Of a DNA stretch of 64,000 bases, positions 17,667-29,631 are shown one piece after another (positions within the stretch are counted from its first letter, which is position 1; every line of letters begins with the position of its first letter). The DNA comes from Polaromonas sp. (GTDB taxonomy: Bacteria; Pseudomonadota; Gammaproteobacteria; Burkholderiales; Burkholderiaceae_C), in contig NZ_JAUXUP010000007.1 in NCBI RefSeq assembly GCF_030680935.1, positions 62,001 through 126,000 of the forward strand, in the 5' to 3' direction. The notes below the pieces were generated by a model. That model had not been told where the DNA came from. It searched no databases and saw only the letters and a program-made list of their open reading frames with translations. The translations under genes were made by a program, and so were the position numbers.

Positions 17667-17975
17667 TTAACCCTTGAGCGTATTAAGTTCGTCCACGTTG
17701 ATACTGGACTTGTTCCGGAACAGCAACACCAGGATCGCCAGACCGATGGCCGATTCGGCCGCAGCAACCGTCAGAATGAAAAACACGAATATCTGCCCAT
17801 GCATGTCACCCAGATAATACGAAAAGGCGACGAAATTCGTATTGACAGCCAGCAGCATCAGCTCGATGGCCATCAGCAAAACAATCAGGTTCTTCCGGTT
17901 AAGAAAAATACCCACCACCGACAGCGCAAAAAGCATGGCCCCCAGCGATAGAAAGTGCCCCAAGGTCAATGTCAT
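17667..17975 (-). CDS. nuoK: NADH-quinone oxidoreductase subunit K
   Basis: 102 residues, three helices. The two conserved membrane glutamates lie in [13 protein letters not shown] and [19 protein letters not shown], both essential in the proton path of complex I. Overlaps the nuoJ stop by 4 bp. Confidence 0.95.
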   Translation of the reverse strand: MTLTLGHFLSLGAMLFALSVVGIFLNRKNLIVLLMAIELMLLAVNTNFVAFSYYLGDMHGQIFVFFILTVAAAESAIGLAILVLLFRNKSSINVDELNTLKG

Positions 17976-18634
17976 GATTTTTTCTCCTCGGCGGGGGGCG
18001 GTGGTGCAGCCACATCAGGGGCAGCCTGCGTGGCCGCCACTTTGACGAGTGTGACGCGGTCCCGCGCCTTCACGCGCACCTGCAAGGCCGGGTTGATGTG
18101 TTTGCTGTCCTTGCGCTGGCGCAGGGTCAGGGCAATGGCGGCGATCATCGCCACCAGCAAAATGGTCGCGGCAATCTGCAGGGGGTACAGATACTCGGTG
18201 TACAGCAACTTGCCCACTGCCATGGTGTTGGATGGCTGAATCGTCTGGCCAGCGGCGTTGAGCAGAGCGGTGCCCCTGACCTCTTCCTTCCAGCGCACAC
18301 CCATCAGCACCGCAGCCATTTCGAGTGCGATCAGCACGCCGACCGTAGCGGCCAGCGGAAAGTGCTTCCAGAAGCCCCTGCGCACGGTGTCCATGTTGAT
18401 GTCCAGCATCATCACTACAAACAGGAACAGCACCATCACCGCACCCAGGTACACGAGCACCAGAGTAATGGCAAGAAACTCGGCCTTGAGGAGCAACCAA
18501 ACCGCGGCCGCCTGGGAAAACGCGAGCATCAGGTACAGCACCGCATGCACAGGGTTGCGCGCCGTGATCACCCGGAAAGCTGCAAACAGCAACACCAGGG
18601 AGAAAAAATAGAAGAAACCTGTTTTAACGTCCAT
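17972..18634 (-). CDS. nuoJ: NADH-quinone oxidoreductase subunit J
   Basis: 220 residues, five helices. Typical core: [51 protein letters not shown]. Helix 3 ([15 protein letters not shown]) carries the pi-bulge region linked to coupling. The C-terminal tail (about 165-220) is hydrophilic and ends in a Pro-rich [11 protein letters not shown] stretch, which is family-variable. The stop overlaps nuoK. Confidence 0.94.
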   Translation of the reverse strand: MDVKTGFFYFFSLVLLFAAFRVITARNPVHAVLYLMLAFSQAAAVWLLLKAEFLAITLVLVYLGAVMVLFLFVVMMLDINMDTVRRGFWKHFPLAATVGVLIALEMAAVLMGVRWKEEVRGTALLNAAGQTIQPSNTMAVGKLLYTEYLYPLQIAATILLVAMIAAIALTLRQRKDSKHINPALQVRVKARDRVTLVKVAATQAAPDVAAPPPPAEEKKS

Positions 18635-18675
18635 GTTCGGCGAATCTTTCTTGAGCCAACTGCTTTGAAGCGGTT

Positions 18676-19185
18676 TCAGCGGTACTTGGCATCCGCAGCC
18701 CGGCTGGCGGCGATTTCTTTTTCATAGCGGTCACCCACGGCCAGCAGCATCTCCTTGGTGAAATACAGATCGCCGCGCTTCTCACCGTGGTACTCGAGGA
18801 TATGTGTCTCCACAATGGAGTCGACCGGGCAACTTTCCTCGCAGAAACCGCAAAAAATGCACTTGGTCAAGTCGATGTCGTAGCGCGACGTCCGGCGGCT
18901 ACCGTCTTCGCGAACATCCGACTCGATCGTGATCGCCATGGCCGGGCAAACCGCCTCGCAGAGCTTGCAGGCAATGCAGCGCTCTTCGCCGTTGTCATAA
19001 CGGCGCAATGCGTGCAGACCCCGAAAGCGTGGAGAAAGCGGTGTTTTCTCTTCAGGAAATTGCACAGTGATCTTGCGCCGGAAGGCGTACCGTCCGGTCA
19101 GAGCCATGCCCTTGAGCAATTCCACGAGCATGAAGCTCCTGAAAAAATCCCGGAATGAAAAAGTTGAAGCGGTTGCGCTGGCCAT
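18676..19185 (-). CDS. nuoI: NADH-quinone oxidoreductase subunit I
   Basis: 169 residues from ATG 19185, close behind nuoH. Two tetranuclear iron-sulfur motifs: [12 protein letters not shown] and [12 protein letters not shown], which hold clusters N6a and N6b and pass electrons toward N2. The amphipathic N-terminal region ([19 protein letters not shown]) lies on the membrane arm. All eight cysteine ligands are present. Confidence 0.95.
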   Translation of the reverse strand: MASATASTFSFRDFFRSFMLVELLKGMALTGRYAFRRKITVQFPEEKTPLSPRFRGLHALRRYDNGEERCIACKLCEAVCPAMAITIESDVREDGSRRTSRYDIDLTKCIFCGFCEESCPVDSIVETHILEYHGEKRGDLYFTKEMLLAVGDRYEKEIAASRAADAKYR

Positions 19186-19198
19186 GATGATTTTCCGC

Positions 19199-20278
19199 TT
19201 AGTTCCAGATATTCCAGGGCGTCTGCATCCACAGGCCCACAACGACCAGCCACACCAGGGTGACGGGGATAAAAATCTTCCAGCCTAGCCGCATGATCTG
19301 GTCATAACGGAAGCGCGGAAAAGTCGCGCGGATCCAGATGAACATGGAAACGACCAGGAAAGTCTTCAGGCCCAGCCAGATCCAGCCAGGAATCCAGTTG
19401 AACAAGGCATGGTCCACCGGCGACAACCAGCCGCCCAGGAACATGAGTGCACCAAGAATGGCCACCAGCCACATGCTGGCATATTCGGCGAGGAAGAAGA
19501 TGGCAAAGCCCATGCCGGAATACTCGACCATATGGCCAGCCACGATCTCGGCCTCGCCTTCCACCACGTCAAACGGATGGCGATTGGTTTCGGCCACGCC
19601 GGATATCAGATAAACCATGAAGATAGGCAGCAAAGGCAGCCAGTTCCAGGACAGGAAGGTCCATCCGCTGCCGGCGGCCATGCCTTTGGCCTGTCCCATC
19701 ACGATGTCGGTCAAATTCATGCTGCCTGACACCATCAGCACCACCACCAGGCAAAAACCCATGGCGATTTCGTAGCTGACCATCTGGGCTGAGGCGCGCA
19801 ACGCGCCCAGAAAAGCATATTTCGAATTGGATGCCCATCCCGCAATGATCACGCCATACACCTCGATCGACGTGATCGCCATGATCAGCAACAAGCCGGC
19901 GTTCACATTGGCCAGCGCCACGTCGGGGCCGAAGGGAATCACCACCCATGCCGCCAGCGCTGGCATGATGGCCATGATGGGGCCGAGTACAAACAGACCT
20001 TTGCTGGCAGCCGTCGGACTGATGATTTCCTTGGTGAGCAGCTTCACCGCATCGGCGATGGGCTGTAGCAAGCCGAAAGGGCCCACGCGGTTCGGTCCAA
20101 GTCGCACCTGCATGAAGCCCAGCAACTTGCGCTCCCAGAGCGTCAGATAGGCTACCGCGCCCATCAGGGGGAGTAGCACACAGACGATCTTGATCAGTAT
20201 CCACAACACAGGCCAGACCATGGTCGGCCAGATGCCGCCCATCAAGCCTTGGCCAAAGCCGAATATGCTGTCAATCAT
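19199..20278 (-). CDS. nuoH: NADH-quinone oxidoreductase subunit H
   Basis: 359 residues, eight helices, the subunit that joins membrane and peripheral arms and forms the quinone chamber entrance. Motifs: [21 protein letters not shown], and [19 protein letters not shown] with the Glu/Asp cluster of the E-channel. Start ATG overlaps the nuoG stop by 4 bp (ATGA). Confidence 0.95.
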   Translation of the reverse strand: MIDSIFGFGQGLMGGIWPTMVWPVLWILIKIVCVLLPLMGAVAYLTLWERKLLGFMQVRLGPNRVGPFGLLQPIADAVKLLTKEIISPTAASKGLFVLGPIMAIMPALAAWVVIPFGPDVALANVNAGLLLIMAITSIEVYGVIIAGWASNSKYAFLGALRASAQMVSYEIAMGFCLVVVLMVSGSMNLTDIVMGQAKGMAAGSGWTFLSWNWLPLLPIFMVYLISGVAETNRHPFDVVEGEAEIVAGHMVEYSGMGFAIFFLAEYASMWLVAILGALMFLGGWLSPVDHALFNWIPGWIWLGLKTFLVVSMFIWIRATFPRFRYDQIMRLGWKIFIPVTLVWLVVVGLWMQTPWNIWN

Positions 20279-22416
20279 GCGGTGACTCCCTCAGCAGCCA
20301 CCGCCTGCCGCGCATCTGCGGTCAGCTGCAGCGACGTGGCGCGCCGGACCAAACCGTCGAGCTGGTAAATGCTGGCGACGACAGGCGCTGTAGCGGACCC
20401 CGACAGATCAATGGTGGCTTGCGTGGCGTTGCCAAGCTTGTCAGCCGACACCACCGCATCTTGCGCGCCCGGGATCTGCTTGAGTACATCCTGCGCGGAC
20501 TCAAAATCAAAGCCGGGCAGTTCCAGCAGGTTGGCCAGCACACGCAGCACCTTCCAGGCGGGCCGGGTTTCACCCTGAGGTTTGACCACCGCATGAAAAC
20601 TCTGCACGCGACCTTCGGCGTTGATAAAGGTACCGGGAGTTTCTGTAAAGGGTGCAATCGGCAGCAAGACGTCGCTGAAATCCAGATTGGCCTTAAAGGG
20701 GCTCAAGGTCACTACCATCTGGGCGGCATTGAGCGAGGCTTTTGCCGCTGCGCCCGCCGCCGAGTCGTACTCCGGCTCGTTGTTCAGCAGAATGACCGCC
20801 TTTAGACCACCCGCAAGCATCTGCCCCGCGTTCAGGCCCTTGCCTGACGGCAGGGCGCCGGCCAGCTGCGCGCCCACGGTGTTGGCCGCTTCGGTCAGGT
20901 AACCAACGGATGCGCCGGTCTGCTCGCCAATCCAGTTGGCAAGGGCCAGCAAGGTACTGGCCTGGGCATGGTGTGCTGCAGCGTTGCCCAGCAGGATGGC
21001 CTTGCGCTCACCGCCCATCAATGACTTGGACATCGCTTTGGCGGCATCTGTTGCCCGGCCAGCAGCAGGAGCGGGCACACCCTTGTCTGCCGCTATCGCA
21101 GCGGCAACATCGGCCAGCGCCTGCGCCCATGCACCCGGGCCAGCCAGAGTAGCGTGCGCCAACGGCATCGCCCAGGCATCGGCAGAGGCCAGTTCTGCTG
21201 CTGAATTAATAACACTCAGCGCGCAGCCCTTGCGGACTGACTGCCGGATTCGTTGCGCAAACAGCGGATGATCCTTGCGCAGGTTGGAGCCCACCACCAG
21301 CGCGCGCTGCAGTTGCGACAGCGATGCGATCGAAGTGCCCAGCCAGCGCACGCCTTGCGAAGGCGTGAAATCGGCATGGCGCAGGCGGTGATCGATGTTG
21401 TCGCTGCCCAGACCACGCATCAGCGACGCCGCCAGGTACAGCTCTTCGAGCGTGCTGTGCGGGCTGGCCAGCAGGCCGATACTCTCGGCGCCGTGGTCGG
21501 CCTTGATCTGCTTCAGGCCGTTGGCCACGTATTCGAGGGCGGTCTGCCAGTCCACTGCCTTCCACTGCCCGCCCTGCTTGAGCATGGGGCCGGTCAGGCG
21601 CTGCTCGCTGCCCAGGGCCTCATAGGAAAAGCGGTCGCGATCGGCAATCCAGCATTCGTTGACGTCTTCATTTTCCAGTGGCACCACACGCATGACCTTG
21701 TTGCTCTTGACCTGAACAATCAGGTTGGCACCGGTAGAGTCATGTGGGCTGACCGACCTGCGGCGCGACAGCTCCCAGGTGCGGGCGCTGTAACGGAAAG
21801 GCTTGCTGGTCAGCGCGCCCACCGGGCAGATGTCGATCATGTTGCCGGACAGCTCGGAGTCCACCGACATGCCGACGAAGGTCTCAATCTCGGCATGTTC
21901 ACCACGGTGCGACATGCCGAGTTCCATCACGCCAGCGACTTCCTGGCCAAAACGCACACAGCGCGTGCAATGGATGCAGCGGCTCATCTCTTCCATCGAA
22001 ATCAGCGGGCCGACGTCTTTGTGGAAAACCACGCGTTTTTCTTCTTCGTAACGCGAGCCGCTGCCGCCATAACCCACCGCCAGGTCCTGCAACTGGCATT
22101 CGCCGCCCTGGTCGCAGATCGGGCAATCGAGCGGGTGGTTGATCAGTAAAAACTCCATCACACCCTTCTGGGCCTTGATGGCTTTGTCACTCTTGGTGTG
22201 CACGATCATGCCCTGCGTCACGGGCGTGGCACAGGCCGGCATGGGCTTGGGCGCTTTTTCGATATCGACCAGGCACATGCGGCAGTTGGCCGCAATGCTG
22301 AGTTTCTTGTGATAACAAAAATGGGGAATGTAGGTACCGGCTTTTTCGGCCGCATGCATCACCGTGCTGCCTTCGAGCACTTCCACTTTCTGACCGTCGA
22401 GTTGAATTTCAACCAT
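20275..22416 (-). CDS. nuoG: NADH-quinone oxidoreductase subunit G
   Basis: 713 residues. N-terminal ferredoxin-like domain: [15 protein letters not shown] for N1b, [11 protein letters not shown] and [13 protein letters not shown] for N4/N5. A molybdopterin-oxidoreductase-like fold without cofactor follows (about 220-700). It is shorter than E. coli NuoG (about 900), as usual for this group. The final part is Ala-rich and less conserved. Confidence 0.94.
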   Translation of the reverse strand: MVEIQLDGQKVEVLEGSTVMHAAEKAGTYIPHFCYHKKLSIAANCRMCLVDIEKAPKPMPACATPVTQGMIVHTKSDKAIKAQKGVMEFLLINHPLDCPICDQGGECQLQDLAVGYGGSGSRYEEEKRVVFHKDVGPLISMEEMSRCIHCTRCVRFGQEVAGVMELGMSHRGEHAEIETFVGMSVDSELSGNMIDICPVGALTSKPFRYSARTWELSRRRSVSPHDSTGANLIVQVKSNKVMRVVPLENEDVNECWIADRDRFSYEALGSEQRLTGPMLKQGGQWKAVDWQTALEYVANGLKQIKADHGAESIGLLASPHSTLEELYLAASLMRGLGSDNIDHRLRHADFTPSQGVRWLGTSIASLSQLQRALVVGSNLRKDHPLFAQRIRQSVRKGCALSVINSAAELASADAWAMPLAHATLAGPGAWAQALADVAAAIAADKGVPAPAAGRATDAAKAMSKSLMGGERKAILLGNAAAHHAQASTLLALANWIGEQTGASVGYLTEAANTVGAQLAGALPSGKGLNAGQMLAGGLKAVILLNNEPEYDSAAGAAAKASLNAAQMVVTLSPFKANLDFSDVLLPIAPFTETPGTFINAEGRVQSFHAVVKPQGETRPAWKVLRVLANLLELPGFDFESAQDVLKQIPGAQDAVVSADKLGNATQATIDLSGSATAPVVASIYQLDGLVRRATSLQLTADARQAVAAEGVTA

Positions 22417-22446
22417 GGTGAATTTTTGCTTTTAGGGGAGGCGCGA

Positions 22447-23799
22447 TTAAGCGTAAACCGGGACCAGGCAGGTCTTGTGGGTGATGTGGTGCTCAAACTC
22501 GGCGCGGAAGTGCTTGATCATGGCGCGCACCGGCATCGCGGCGGCGTCACCGAGCGCGCAAATGGTACGCCCCTGGATGTTGTCCGAAATCGAGTTGAGC
22601 ATCTCCAGATCGGTCTCGCGCCCCTGGCCGTGTTCAATGCGGTCCACCATGCGCCAGAGCCAGCCGGTGCCTTCGCGGCAAGGCGTGCACTGGCCACAGC
22701 TCTCGTGCATGTAAAAGTAGGACAGGCGCAGCAGGCTCTTGACCATGCAACGCGTTTCGTCCATCACGATGACGGCGCCCGAGCCCAGCATGGAGCCAGC
22801 CTTGGCAATCGAGTCGTAGTCCATGTCGGTGGCCATCATGATGTCGGCTGGCAGCACCGGCATGGACGAACCACCAGGGATCACCGCCTTGAGCTTGCGC
22901 CCGCCGCGCATGCCGCCCGCCAGTTCCAGCAGCTTGGCAAACGGCGTGCCCATCGGGATTTCATAGTTGCCGGGACGCTCGACATCGCCGCTGATGGTGA
23001 ATATCTTGGTGCCGCCGTTGTTGGGCTTGCCGCAATCGAGATAAGCCTGGCCGCCGTTGCGGATGATCCAGGGCACGGCCGCGAAGGTTTCGGTGTTGTT
23101 GATGGTCGTCGGTTTGCCGTACAGGCCAAAACTCGCCGGAAACGGCGGTTTGAAACGGGGTTGGCCTTTTTTGCCTTCCAGCGATTCGAGCAAGGCGGTT
23201 TCTTCGCCGCAGATGTAGGCGCCGAAACCGTGCGCCGCATGCAGCTGAAAGCTGTAGCTGCTGCCCAGGATGTTGTTGCCGAGCAGGCCCGCAGCACGCG
23301 CTTCTTCGAGCGCCTCTTCAAAGCGCTTGTAGGTGGTGAAAATTTCGCCGTGGATGTAGTTGTAGCCGACACTGATGCCCATCGCGTAGGCGGCAATCGC
23401 CATGCCTTCGATGACGATATGCGGGTTGTACTGCATGATGTCGCGGTCTTTGGCCGTGCCCGGCTCACCTTCGTCCGAGTTGCAGACCAGGTATTTTTGA
23501 CCCGGGAACTGGCGCGGCATGAAGCTCCATTTCAGGCCGGTCGGAAAACCGGCACCCCCACGCCCGCGCAGGCCGCTGCCCTTGACCTCGGCGATCACCT
23601 GGTCTTGCGTCAGGCCTTCGCCGCCGTCCTGGCCCAGAATCTTGCGCAGCGCCTGGTAACCGCCACGTGCCTCGTAGTCTTTCAGGCGCCAGTTCGAGCC
23701 GTCGAGGTCCGCCATGATCTGCGGGCTGATGTGACGGCCATGAAAAGAAGTCTGGACACCGGTGGCCTCAAACTGGGAAAGAATGCTGGAAGCAGACAT
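22447..23799 (-). CDS. nuoF: NADH-quinone oxidoreductase subunit F
   Basis: 450 residues from ATG 23799, two bases after the nuoE stop. NADH and FMN site: [14 protein letters not shown] and [14 protein letters not shown]. The N3 cluster motif [12 protein letters not shown] is near residue 350. Binds NADH, transfers hydride to FMN, then electrons to N3. Cytoplasmic tip of complex I. Confidence 0.95.
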   Translation of the reverse strand: MSASSILSQFEATGVQTSFHGRHISPQIMADLDGSNWRLKDYEARGGYQALRKILGQDGGEGLTQDQVIAEVKGSGLRGRGGAGFPTGLKWSFMPRQFPGQKYLVCNSDEGEPGTAKDRDIMQYNPHIVIEGMAIAAYAMGISVGYNYIHGEIFTTYKRFEEALEEARAAGLLGNNILGSSYSFQLHAAHGFGAYICGEETALLESLEGKKGQPRFKPPFPASFGLYGKPTTINNTETFAAVPWIIRNGGQAYLDCGKPNNGGTKIFTISGDVERPGNYEIPMGTPFAKLLELAGGMRGGRKLKAVIPGGSSMPVLPADIMMATDMDYDSIAKAGSMLGSGAVIVMDETRCMVKSLLRLSYFYMHESCGQCTPCREGTGWLWRMVDRIEHGQGRETDLEMLNSISDNIQGRTICALGDAAAMPVRAMIKHFRAEFEHHITHKTCLVPVYA

Positions 23800-23801
23800 G
23801 G

Positions 23802-24290
23802 TTACTTTGCCTCGGCAGATTGAAGGCCGGCTATCAGCTGGTCGAGCTTGTCGTTGCTCATGAAGCTGCACATGTGCAGGTCATTGACCAGCATGACCGG
23901 CGAGTCGGCGCAGGCGCCCAGGCACTCGGACTGCTGCAGGGTGAACAGGCCGTCGGCGGTGGTGCCGCCCATGGTCACGCCCAATTTTTGCTCCAGGTAG
24001 GCCAGCGCCTTGGTGCCATCGCGCAACTGGCACGGCAGGTTGGTGCAGACGTTGAGCTTGTACTTGCCCTGCGGCTTCTGGTTGTACATGTTGTAGAAGG
24101 TCGTGACCTCATGCACCGCAATCGGCGCCATGCCCAGGTACCCGGCCACGAGTTTTTCGCTCTCGGCGCTGACGTAGCCCTGCTCTTCCTGCACGATGGC
24201 GAGGCAGGCCATGACGGCCGACTGCCTCTGATCTGCGGGGTATTTGGCGACTTCTTTATCGAAGCGCGCTTTGGTGACTTCAGAGATCAT
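23802..24290 (-). CDS. nuoE: NADH-quinone oxidoreductase subunit E
   Basis: 162 residues, thioredoxin-like fold with the binuclear cluster N1a ligands: CTNLPC and, 40 residues later, CLGACADSP. The helical N-terminal half (about 1-75) packs on NuoF. Overlaps the nuoD stop by 4 bp. Confidence 0.95.
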   Translation of the reverse strand: MISEVTKARFDKEVAKYPADQRQSAVMACLAIVQEEQGYVSAESEKLVAGYLGMAPIAVHEVTTFYNMYNQKPQGKYKLNVCTNLPCQLRDGTKALAYLEQKLGVTMGGTTADGLFTLQQSECLGACADSPVMLVNDLHMCSFMSNDKLDQLIAGLQSAEAK

Positions 24291-25540
24291 CGATCAATCT
24301 CTCCAAAAACAATGTCCATGGTGCCAATGATCGCCACGGCATCCGCCAGCATGTGACCACGGGCCATTTCGTCCAGTGCAGCAAGGTGTGCAAAACCGGG
24401 CGGGCGAATCTTCAGGCGATAGGGCTTGTTGGCCCCGTCGCTGACGATGTAAATCCCGAATTCGCCTTTGGGATGCTCAACCGCGGCATAGGCTTCGCCT
24501 TCGGGCACATGAAAGCCTTCGGTGAAGAGCTTGAAGTGGTGGATCAGCTCTTCCATGTTGGATTTCATGGACTCGCGACCCGGAGCCGCGACTTTGTGGT
24601 TGCTGGTAATCACCGGGCCCGGGTTGGCGCGCAACCAGGCCACACACTGCTCGATGATGCGGTTGGACTGGCGCATTTCCTCGACCCGTACCAGATAGCG
24701 GTCGTAGCAGTCACCGGTTTTGCCCACCGGAATGTCGAAGTCCATGCGGTCGTACACCTCGTAAGGCTGCTGCTTGCGCAAGTCCCATGCGATGCCTGAG
24801 CCGCGCAACATCGGACCGGTCATGCCCATGCCAAGCGCGCGTTCTGGCGACACCACGCCGACGCCCACCGTGCGCTGCTTCCAGATGCGGTTGTCCGTGA
24901 GCAGTGTTTCGTATTCGTCCACATAGCCGGGAAAGCGCCGCGTGAAGTCGCTGATGAAATCAAGCAGGGAACCCTGGCGGTTCTCGTTCATGGCCGCTAT
25001 GGCTTTGGCATTCCTGATCTTGCTGACCTTGTACTGCGGCATGCTGTCCGGCAGGTCACGGTAAACACCGCCAGGACGGAAGTAGGCCGCGTGCATGCGG
25101 GCACCAGACACGGCTTCGTAGATATCAAACAGATCTTCACGCTCCCTGAAGGTGTAGATCAGGATGGTTGAGCTGCCGCAGTCGTTGCCATGCGAGCCCA
25201 GCCACATCAGGTGATTGAGCAGGCGCGTGATTTCCGAGAACATGACACGGATGTATTGCGCGCGGATCGGCACATCCACACCCAGCAGCTTCTCGATAGC
25301 CAGACAGTAGGCGTGCTCGTTGCACATCATCGACACGTAGTCGAGCCGGTCCATATAAGGCAGCGACTGGATGTAAGTCTTGCTTTCGGCGAGTTTTTCG
25401 GTGGCGCGGTGCAACAGACCGATGTGCGGATCTGCACGCTGCACGACCTCGCCATCCAGTTCCAGCACCAGGCGCAGTACGCCGTGGGCAGCGGGATGCT
25501 GCGGCCCGAAGTTGAGTGTGTAGTTCTTGATTTCAGCCAT
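24287..25540 (-). CDS. nuoD: NADH-quinone oxidoreductase subunit D
   Basis: 417 residues, the 49 kDa subunit, separate from NuoC here (fused in E. coli). [13 protein letters not shown] and [25 protein letters not shown] belong to the quinone site region; the quinone-binding His is in the HPAAHG loop. Related to the large subunit of NiFe hydrogenases but without metal ligands. Confidence 0.95.
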   Translation of the reverse strand: MAEIKNYTLNFGPQHPAAHGVLRLVLELDGEVVQRADPHIGLLHRATEKLAESKTYIQSLPYMDRLDYVSMMCNEHAYCLAIEKLLGVDVPIRAQYIRVMFSEITRLLNHLMWLGSHGNDCGSSTILIYTFREREDLFDIYEAVSGARMHAAYFRPGGVYRDLPDSMPQYKVSKIRNAKAIAAMNENRQGSLLDFISDFTRRFPGYVDEYETLLTDNRIWKQRTVGVGVVSPERALGMGMTGPMLRGSGIAWDLRKQQPYEVYDRMDFDIPVGKTGDCYDRYLVRVEEMRQSNRIIEQCVAWLRANPGPVITSNHKVAAPGRESMKSNMEELIHHFKLFTEGFHVPEGEAYAAVEHPKGEFGIYIVSDGANKPYRLKIRPPGFAHLAALDEMARGHMLADAVAIIGTMDIVFGEIDR

Positions 25541-25560
25541 GTCGGTCTCTTGCGGGCTCC

Positions 25561-26172
25561 TTACTGGAGTCCTCCGTAGTTGTCTTCACGGATCACGCGC
25601 GGGGTGATTTCGCGCGGTTCAATGGTCACCGGCTGGTAAATCACCCGTTTCTGTTCGGGGTCATAACGCATCTCGACATAACCCGTGGTCGGGAAATCCT
25701 TGCGGAAGGGATGGCCGATAAATCCATAGTCGGTCAGGATGCGGCGCAGGTCGTTGTGGCCTTCAAAAATGATGCCGAACAGGTCAAATGCCTCGCGCTC
25801 GAACCAGTTGGCTGAATTCCACAGGTCGTTGACGGAGGCCACGACCGGAAAATCATCATCCGCGCAGAAAACTTTCAGGCGAACCCGCTGATTCAGGCTG
25901 ACCGACAGCAGATGGGAGACCACGCAAAAACGCCGGCCATCGTATTGCCCATCGGCATATTCAGAGTAATCAACACCACACAGATCCATCAACTGCTCAA
26001 ACTGGCAACCCCTGGCATCGCGCAGGATTTGGGCAGCAGCCTTGTAGTCGACGGCATCGACCAAAACGGTCAGTTCACCAAGCGCAACGGTGACACGTTT
26101 GGCTTTTTCACCCAGCGCAGCAGTGACAATGCCGGCGAGTTCTTCAGCAGAAGCGGGATGCAAAGGACCCAT
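25561..26172 (-). CDS. nuoC: NADH-quinone oxidoreductase subunit C
   Basis: 203 residues from ATG 26172, which shares one base with the nuoB stop (TGATG). The family signature ERE.FDLFGI is present as [37 protein letters not shown]. Peripheral arm subunit next to NuoD. A longer in-frame reading to 26259 lies inside nuoB and is not needed. Confidence 0.95.
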   Translation of the reverse strand: MGPLHPASAEELAGIVTAALGEKAKRVTVALGELTVLVDAVDYKAAAQILRDARGCQFEQLMDLCGVDYSEYADGQYDGRRFCVVSHLLSVSLNQRVRLKVFCADDDFPVVASVNDLWNSANWFEREAFDLFGIIFEGHNDLRRILTDYGFIGHPFRKDFPTTGYVEMRYDPEQKRVIYQPVTIEPREITPRVIREDNYGGLQ

Positions 26173-26654
26173 CAAGCCCTCGCAATGGTGTTGGTGCGGC
26201 GGATTTTCTGCTGCAGCTGGATGATGCCGTAGATCAACGCCTCTGCCGTGGGTGGACACCCCGGGACGTAGACATCCACGGGCACAATGCGATCACAACC
26301 ACGGACCACCGAATAACTGTAGTGGTAGTAGCCGCCGCCATTGGCACACGATCCCATGGAGATCACCCAGCGCGGCTCGGCCATCTGGTCGTACACCTTG
26401 CGCAAGGCCGGCCCCATCTTGTTGCAGAGCGTTCCGGCCACAATCATCAGGTCACTCTGACGCGGACTGGCACGAAACACCTCGGCGCCGAAGCGGCCGA
26501 TGTCGTAGCGCGCTGCGGCCGAATGCATCATCTCCACCGCACAGCAGGCCAGCCCAAACGTCATGGGCCAGAGCGATCCGGTCTTGGCCCAATTGACCAC
26601 CGAGTCGTAACTCGTGGTCATGAAGCCTTCGTTGAAAACACCTTCTAGTGACAT
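26172..26654 (-). CDS. nuoB: NADH-quinone oxidoreductase subunit B
   Basis: 160 residues from ATG 26654. Holds the N2 cluster: ACCAVEMM with the unusual adjacent cysteines, then [10 protein letters not shown] and [12 protein letters not shown]2 is the last cluster before quinone. The longer reading to 26681 adds nine residues and is less likely. Confidence 0.95.
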   Translation of the reverse strand: MSLEGVFNEGFMTTSYDSVVNWAKTGSLWPMTFGLACCAVEMMHSAAARYDIGRFGAEVFRASPRQSDLMIVAGTLCNKMGPALRKVYDQMAEPRWVISMGSCANGGGYYHYSYSVVRGCDRIVPVDVYVPGCPPTAEALIYGIIQLQQKIRRTNTIARA

Positions 26655-26703
26655 ACCTGTACCTTTGTGGCTACCGCTCATGCGGTCGCTTGATCACTGC
26701 CCG

Positions 26704-27063
26704 CTATTCCCAGTCCAGCGCACCCTTTTTCCACTCGTAGATAAAACCCACGACCAGAATGCCCAGGAAAATCATCATGGACCAGAAACCGACTGCACCA
26801 ATCTCCTTGAGCGCCACGGCCCAGGGAAACAGGAAGGCAATCTCAAGATCGAAAAGTATGAACAGGATGGCGACGAGGTAGTAGCGCACATCGAACTTCA
26901 TGCGGGCATCTTCAAACGCCTCGAAGCCGCACTCATAAGGGGAATTTTTTTCACTGTCTGGCTTGTTGGGACCAAGCAGACGCCCGAGCAACTGGGGCAC
27001 CACGCCGACAGCCACGCCGACCAGAATAAACAACAGGACGGGGAGGTATTGGTCGAGGTTCAT
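26704..27063 (-). CDS. nuoA: NADH-quinone oxidoreductase subunit A
   Basis: 119 residues from ATG 27063, three helices. [43 protein letters not shown] is the conserved block; the Cys in YECG and the Asp/Glu in helix 2 line the quinone-site loop. First gene of the complex I operon, 97 bp downstream of the tRNA-Leu gene. Confidence 0.95.
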   Translation of the reverse strand: MNLDQYLPVLLFILVGVAVGVVPQLLGRLLGPNKPDSEKNSPYECGFEAFEDARMKFDVRYYLVAILFILFDLEIAFLFPWAVALKEIGAVGFWSMMIFLGILVVGFIYEWKKGALDWE

Positions 27064-27159
27064 CGTCGATTCAACTTCTGCAAGCCGCTTGTGCCGTGTG
27101 CCAGTTTGCTGTTCCGGGCCCGGCGCCCTGCCCTTGCAGCGCAGACCCGTGCCTGTAAG

Positions 27160-27244
27160 TGGTGCGGACGGCGAGACTCGAACTCGCACAGCTTTCGCCA
27201 CTACCCCCTCAAGATAGCGTGTCTACCAATTTCACCACGTCCGC
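27160..27244 (-). tRNA. tRNA-Leu (anticodon GAG)
   Basis: 85 nt on the minus strand including an encoded CCA. Acceptor stem GCGGACG/CGTCCGC, D-arm with TGGTAGACAC, anticodon stem CTATC/GGTAG (one G-T pair) with loop TTGAGGG giving GAG, a long variable arm, and the T-arm GTTCGAGTC. The long variable arm and the type II shape agree with leucine. Between secG and nuoA, its usual place in Burkholderiales. Confidence 0.95.
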
Positions 27245-27359
27245 GGTTTTAACTGTCTGGATGGCATGAGGAAACCCGGAGGTTTTTGGCTTTCCAGACA
27301 GTCTCAGAGTTTACCCTGAATTCAGGCTGCGCCCTGAGGCGCAGCACCCCTTGATCACT

Positions 27360-27770
27360 CTATTTCGTCGGGATTTGTCCAGCCCCGGAAGCAGCTGGTG
27401 CAGGCGGCACAGCAACGGCGCCCGATGTGCTTGCCGGCACTGCGGTGCCCGGAATCTGTGCGGCACCTGTCGGTGCCGGAACGGGCGCAGTAATCGCCGA
27501 GCCTTCCAGAACGCTGGTGCCCGTCTGGGGCCCTGAATTGCCAAAGTAGGCCAGCATCAAGGTGGCGGCAAAAAACACAGCGGCCAGTACCGCTGTGGTG
27601 CGGGACAGGAAGTTGGCACTGCCACTGGCGCCAAACAAGCTGCCAGAGCCACCGCTGCCAAAGGCTGCGCCCATGTCGGCGCCTTTGCCGTGCTGCACCA
27701 GGATCAGGCCTATCATGCCGAGCGCGGTGAGCATCTGGACCGCCAGAACAACGGTTAACAAAGCATTCAT
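27360..27770 (-). CDS. secG: Preprotein translocase subunit SecG
   Basis: 136 residues, two membrane helices (about 2-22 and 56-76) joined by the conserved loop LVQHGKGADMGAAFGSGGSGSLFGASGSANFLSR. Auxiliary subunit of the SecYEG channel. The C-terminal 50 residues are Pro/Ala-rich and variable, as in related bacteria. AGGAG precedes the ATG; the region just upstream overlaps the repeat at 27776-27832. Confidence 0.92.
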   Translation of the reverse strand: MNALLTVVLAVQMLTALGMIGLILVQHGKGADMGAAFGSGGSGSLFGASGSANFLSRTTAVLAAVFFAATLMLAYFGNSGPQTGTSVLEGSAITAPVPAPTGAAQIPGTAVPASTSGAVAVPPAPAASGAGQIPTK

Positions 27771-27775
27771 ATTTA

Positions 27776-27832
27776 CTCCTAAATAAATAGCACTACACGC
27801 ACGTCAGACGACGGCTGCAGCAATAATTGTCA
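27776..27832 (+). repeat. Dispersed ~55 bp repeat, copy K
   Basis: AAATAAATAGC, then ACGCACGTCAGA, then CGGCTGCAGC and AATAATTG match the family blocks in order. It spans the secG upstream region and the last codons and stop of tpiA (stop at 27804), so it may have reshaped the TpiA C-terminus. Confidence 0.5.
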
Positions 27833-28568
27833 AAAAATCGGCAGCTTTCAGCGAAGCCCCGCCAATCAGGCCGCCATCAATGTCGGCCTGGGCCAGCAGC
27901 GAAGCGGCGTTGGCCGCGTTCATGCTGCCGCCATACAGAATTTTCACACGGTCCGCATGATCGGTCGCGGCCTTCAGTTGTGCCCGCAGCACCGCATGCA
28001 CCGCTTGCGCCTCTTCGGGCGTGGCCGTCTTGCCGGTGCCAATCGCCCACACGGGTTCATAGGCCACGACAATTTCACTGATGCAGTGGCCGTTGGCATG
28101 AATCACCGCAGCCAGTTGCCGCTTGACAACGCTTTCGGTCTGCCCTGCTTCACGCTCCGCCAGTGTCTCGCCGACACACACAATCGGCGTGATGCCCGCA
28201 GCCAGCGCTTGCTGCGTTTTTTCTGCAACGAGCGTATCGGTCTCAAAGTGGTACTGGCGCCGCTCGGAGTGGCCCACGATGGCATAACGACACCCGAAGT
28301 CCTTGAGCATGGACGCACTCACCTCGCCGGTGTAAGCCCCTGACGCTTTGGCAGACACATCCTGTGCTCCCAAATCAATGCCATCTAGCGCGGGCAGAGT
28401 CACGGCCATGGCCTGAAACTGTGCCAGATACGGCGCAGGCACACACACTGCCACCGCACAAACTGACTGCACCGGCATGCCACTGGCTAGCGCCCTGAGC
28501 AGGGCCTCGTTGGCGGCCAGGCTGCCGTTCATTTTCCAGTTGCCCGCAATCAGTTTTTTCACACTCAT
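27804..28568 (-). CDS. tpiA: Triosephosphate isomerase
   Basis: 254 residues. Catalytic residues visible: Lys in AGNWKMNGS, His in IVGHSERR, Glu in [15 protein letters not shown] (followed by flexible loop 6), and the phosphate loop [11 protein letters not shown]. Interconverts dihydroxyacetone phosphate and glyceraldehyde 3-phosphate. Follows the quinone oxidoreductase gene by 4 bp. Confidence 0.96.
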   Translation of the reverse strand: MSVKKLIAGNWKMNGSLAANEALLRALASGMPVQSVCAVAVCVPAPYLAQFQAMAVTLPALDGIDLGAQDVSAKASGAYTGEVSASMLKDFGCRYAIVGHSERRQYHFETDTLVAEKTQQALAAGITPIVCVGETLAEREAGQTESVVKRQLAAVIHANGHCISEIVVAYEPVWAIGTGKTATPEEAQAVHAVLRAQLKAATDHADRVKILYGGSMNAANAASLLAQADIDGGLIGGASLKAADFLTIIAAAVV

Positions 28569-28572
28569 GACT

Positions 28573-29559
28573 TCACCATGTCAAAACAATTTTGCCGACA
28601 TGCTGGTTCGACTCCATCAGCGCATGGGCTTTGGCAGCGTCGGCCGCAGCAAAGGTACTGTGGATCACGGGCTTGATCGCGCCGCTTGCCAGCAGGGGCC
28701 AGATTTTTTCTTTCAGTGCTTGCGCAATCGCAGTCTTGAAAGCCAACGGCCGCGGACGCAGTGTCGAACCGGTGATGGTCAGACGCTTGCGCAGTACCAG
28801 ACCGGCATTGAGCTCAGCCTTGATGCCGCCTTGCACCGCGATGATGACCAGGCGACCATCGTCGGCCAGGCACTCGATCTCACGCGCCACATAAGTGCCC
28901 GCCACCATGTCCAGAATGACGTTGACACCTTGACCGACGGTCAGTTTTTTCACCTCTTCGACAAAGTCACTGGTTTTGTAATTGATCGCGTGGTCGGCCC
29001 CGAGCCGCAGGCAAGCGGCGGCTTTGTCGTCGCTGCCCACCGTGACGTAGACCTTCGCACCCATGGCCTTGGCCATCTGGATGGCTGTCACGCCAATGCC
29101 GCTGGAGCCGCCTTGAATCAGCAGTGTCTCGCCTGCCCGAAGTTGAACCCGGTCAAAGACGTTGCTCCACACCGTAAAGAAAGTCTCAGGCAGCGACGCT
29201 GCTTCAACATCACTGAACCCGTCTGGCGTCGACAGGCATTGGCCCACAGGCGCCACACACAGTTCGGCATATCCGCCGCCGGCCACCAGCGCACAAACAC
29301 GGTCACCCACTTTGAAGCCGGCACTGGCCATGGCCTGCGCATCACCGCTGACAACCACCCCCGCCACTTCCAGGCCAGGAATGTCCGACGCGCCCGGAGG
29401 AACGGGGTAGTTGCCGGTGCGCTGAAGCACATCAGGCCGGTTGATGCCGGAGGCAGCGACGCGAATCAGCAACTCGCCGCTGCCCGCCACCGGCGCAGGC
29501 CGCTCGCCCAGACGCAGAACGTCGGGCGCGCCGAAGGAGGTGATTTCAACTGCTTTCAT
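28573..29559 (-). CDS. Zinc-free medium-chain NAD(P)H:quinone oxidoreductase
   Basis: 328 residues from ATG 29559; the 16 extra in-frame codons upstream lie partly in a repeat. GroES-like N-terminal domain with [25 protein letters not shown], then the nucleotide fold [22 protein letters not shown]. No zinc-binding cysteine cluster, so it belongs to the quinone oxidoreductase (QOR/PIG3) branch. Substrate unknown. The motif order fits PIG3-type (TP53I3) proteins. Confidence 0.85.
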   Translation of the reverse strand: MKAVEITSFGAPDVLRLGERPAPVAGSGELLIRVAASGINRPDVLQRTGNYPVPPGASDIPGLEVAGVVVSGDAQAMASAGFKVGDRVCALVAGGGYAELCVAPVGQCLSTPDGFSDVEAASLPETFFTVWSNVFDRVQLRAGETLLIQGGSSGIGVTAIQMAKAMGAKVYVTVGSDDKAAACLRLGADHAINYKTSDFVEEVKKLTVGQGVNVILDMVAGTYVAREIECLADDGRLVIIAVQGGIKAELNAGLVLRKRLTITGSTLRPRPLAFKTAIAQALKEKIWPLLASGAIKPVIHSTFAAADAAKAHALMESNQHVGKIVLTW

Positions 29560-29572
29560 CAGAATTTTCAAT

Positions 29573-29628
29573 GATTCAGGGCTGCAGCCCTTATAGGACG
29601 GGCGCAAACAGCTACAAAATCAATAGCA
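29573..29628 (-). repeat. Dispersed ~55 bp repeat, copy I
   Basis: On the minus strand it reads TGCTATTGATTTTGTAGC, then TGTTTGCGCCCGTCC, then AAGGGCTGCAGCCCTGAAT. This is one of the best-preserved copies. It occupies the whole gap between the pnp stop and the quinone oxidoreductase start. Confidence 0.75.
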
Positions 29629-29631
29629 GAT

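Noticed and set aside
22198-23823. 541-codon open frame antisense to nuoF
   Set aside because: Shadow of a GC-rich gene; composition is His/Arg-rich with no fold markers, and nuoF is certain.
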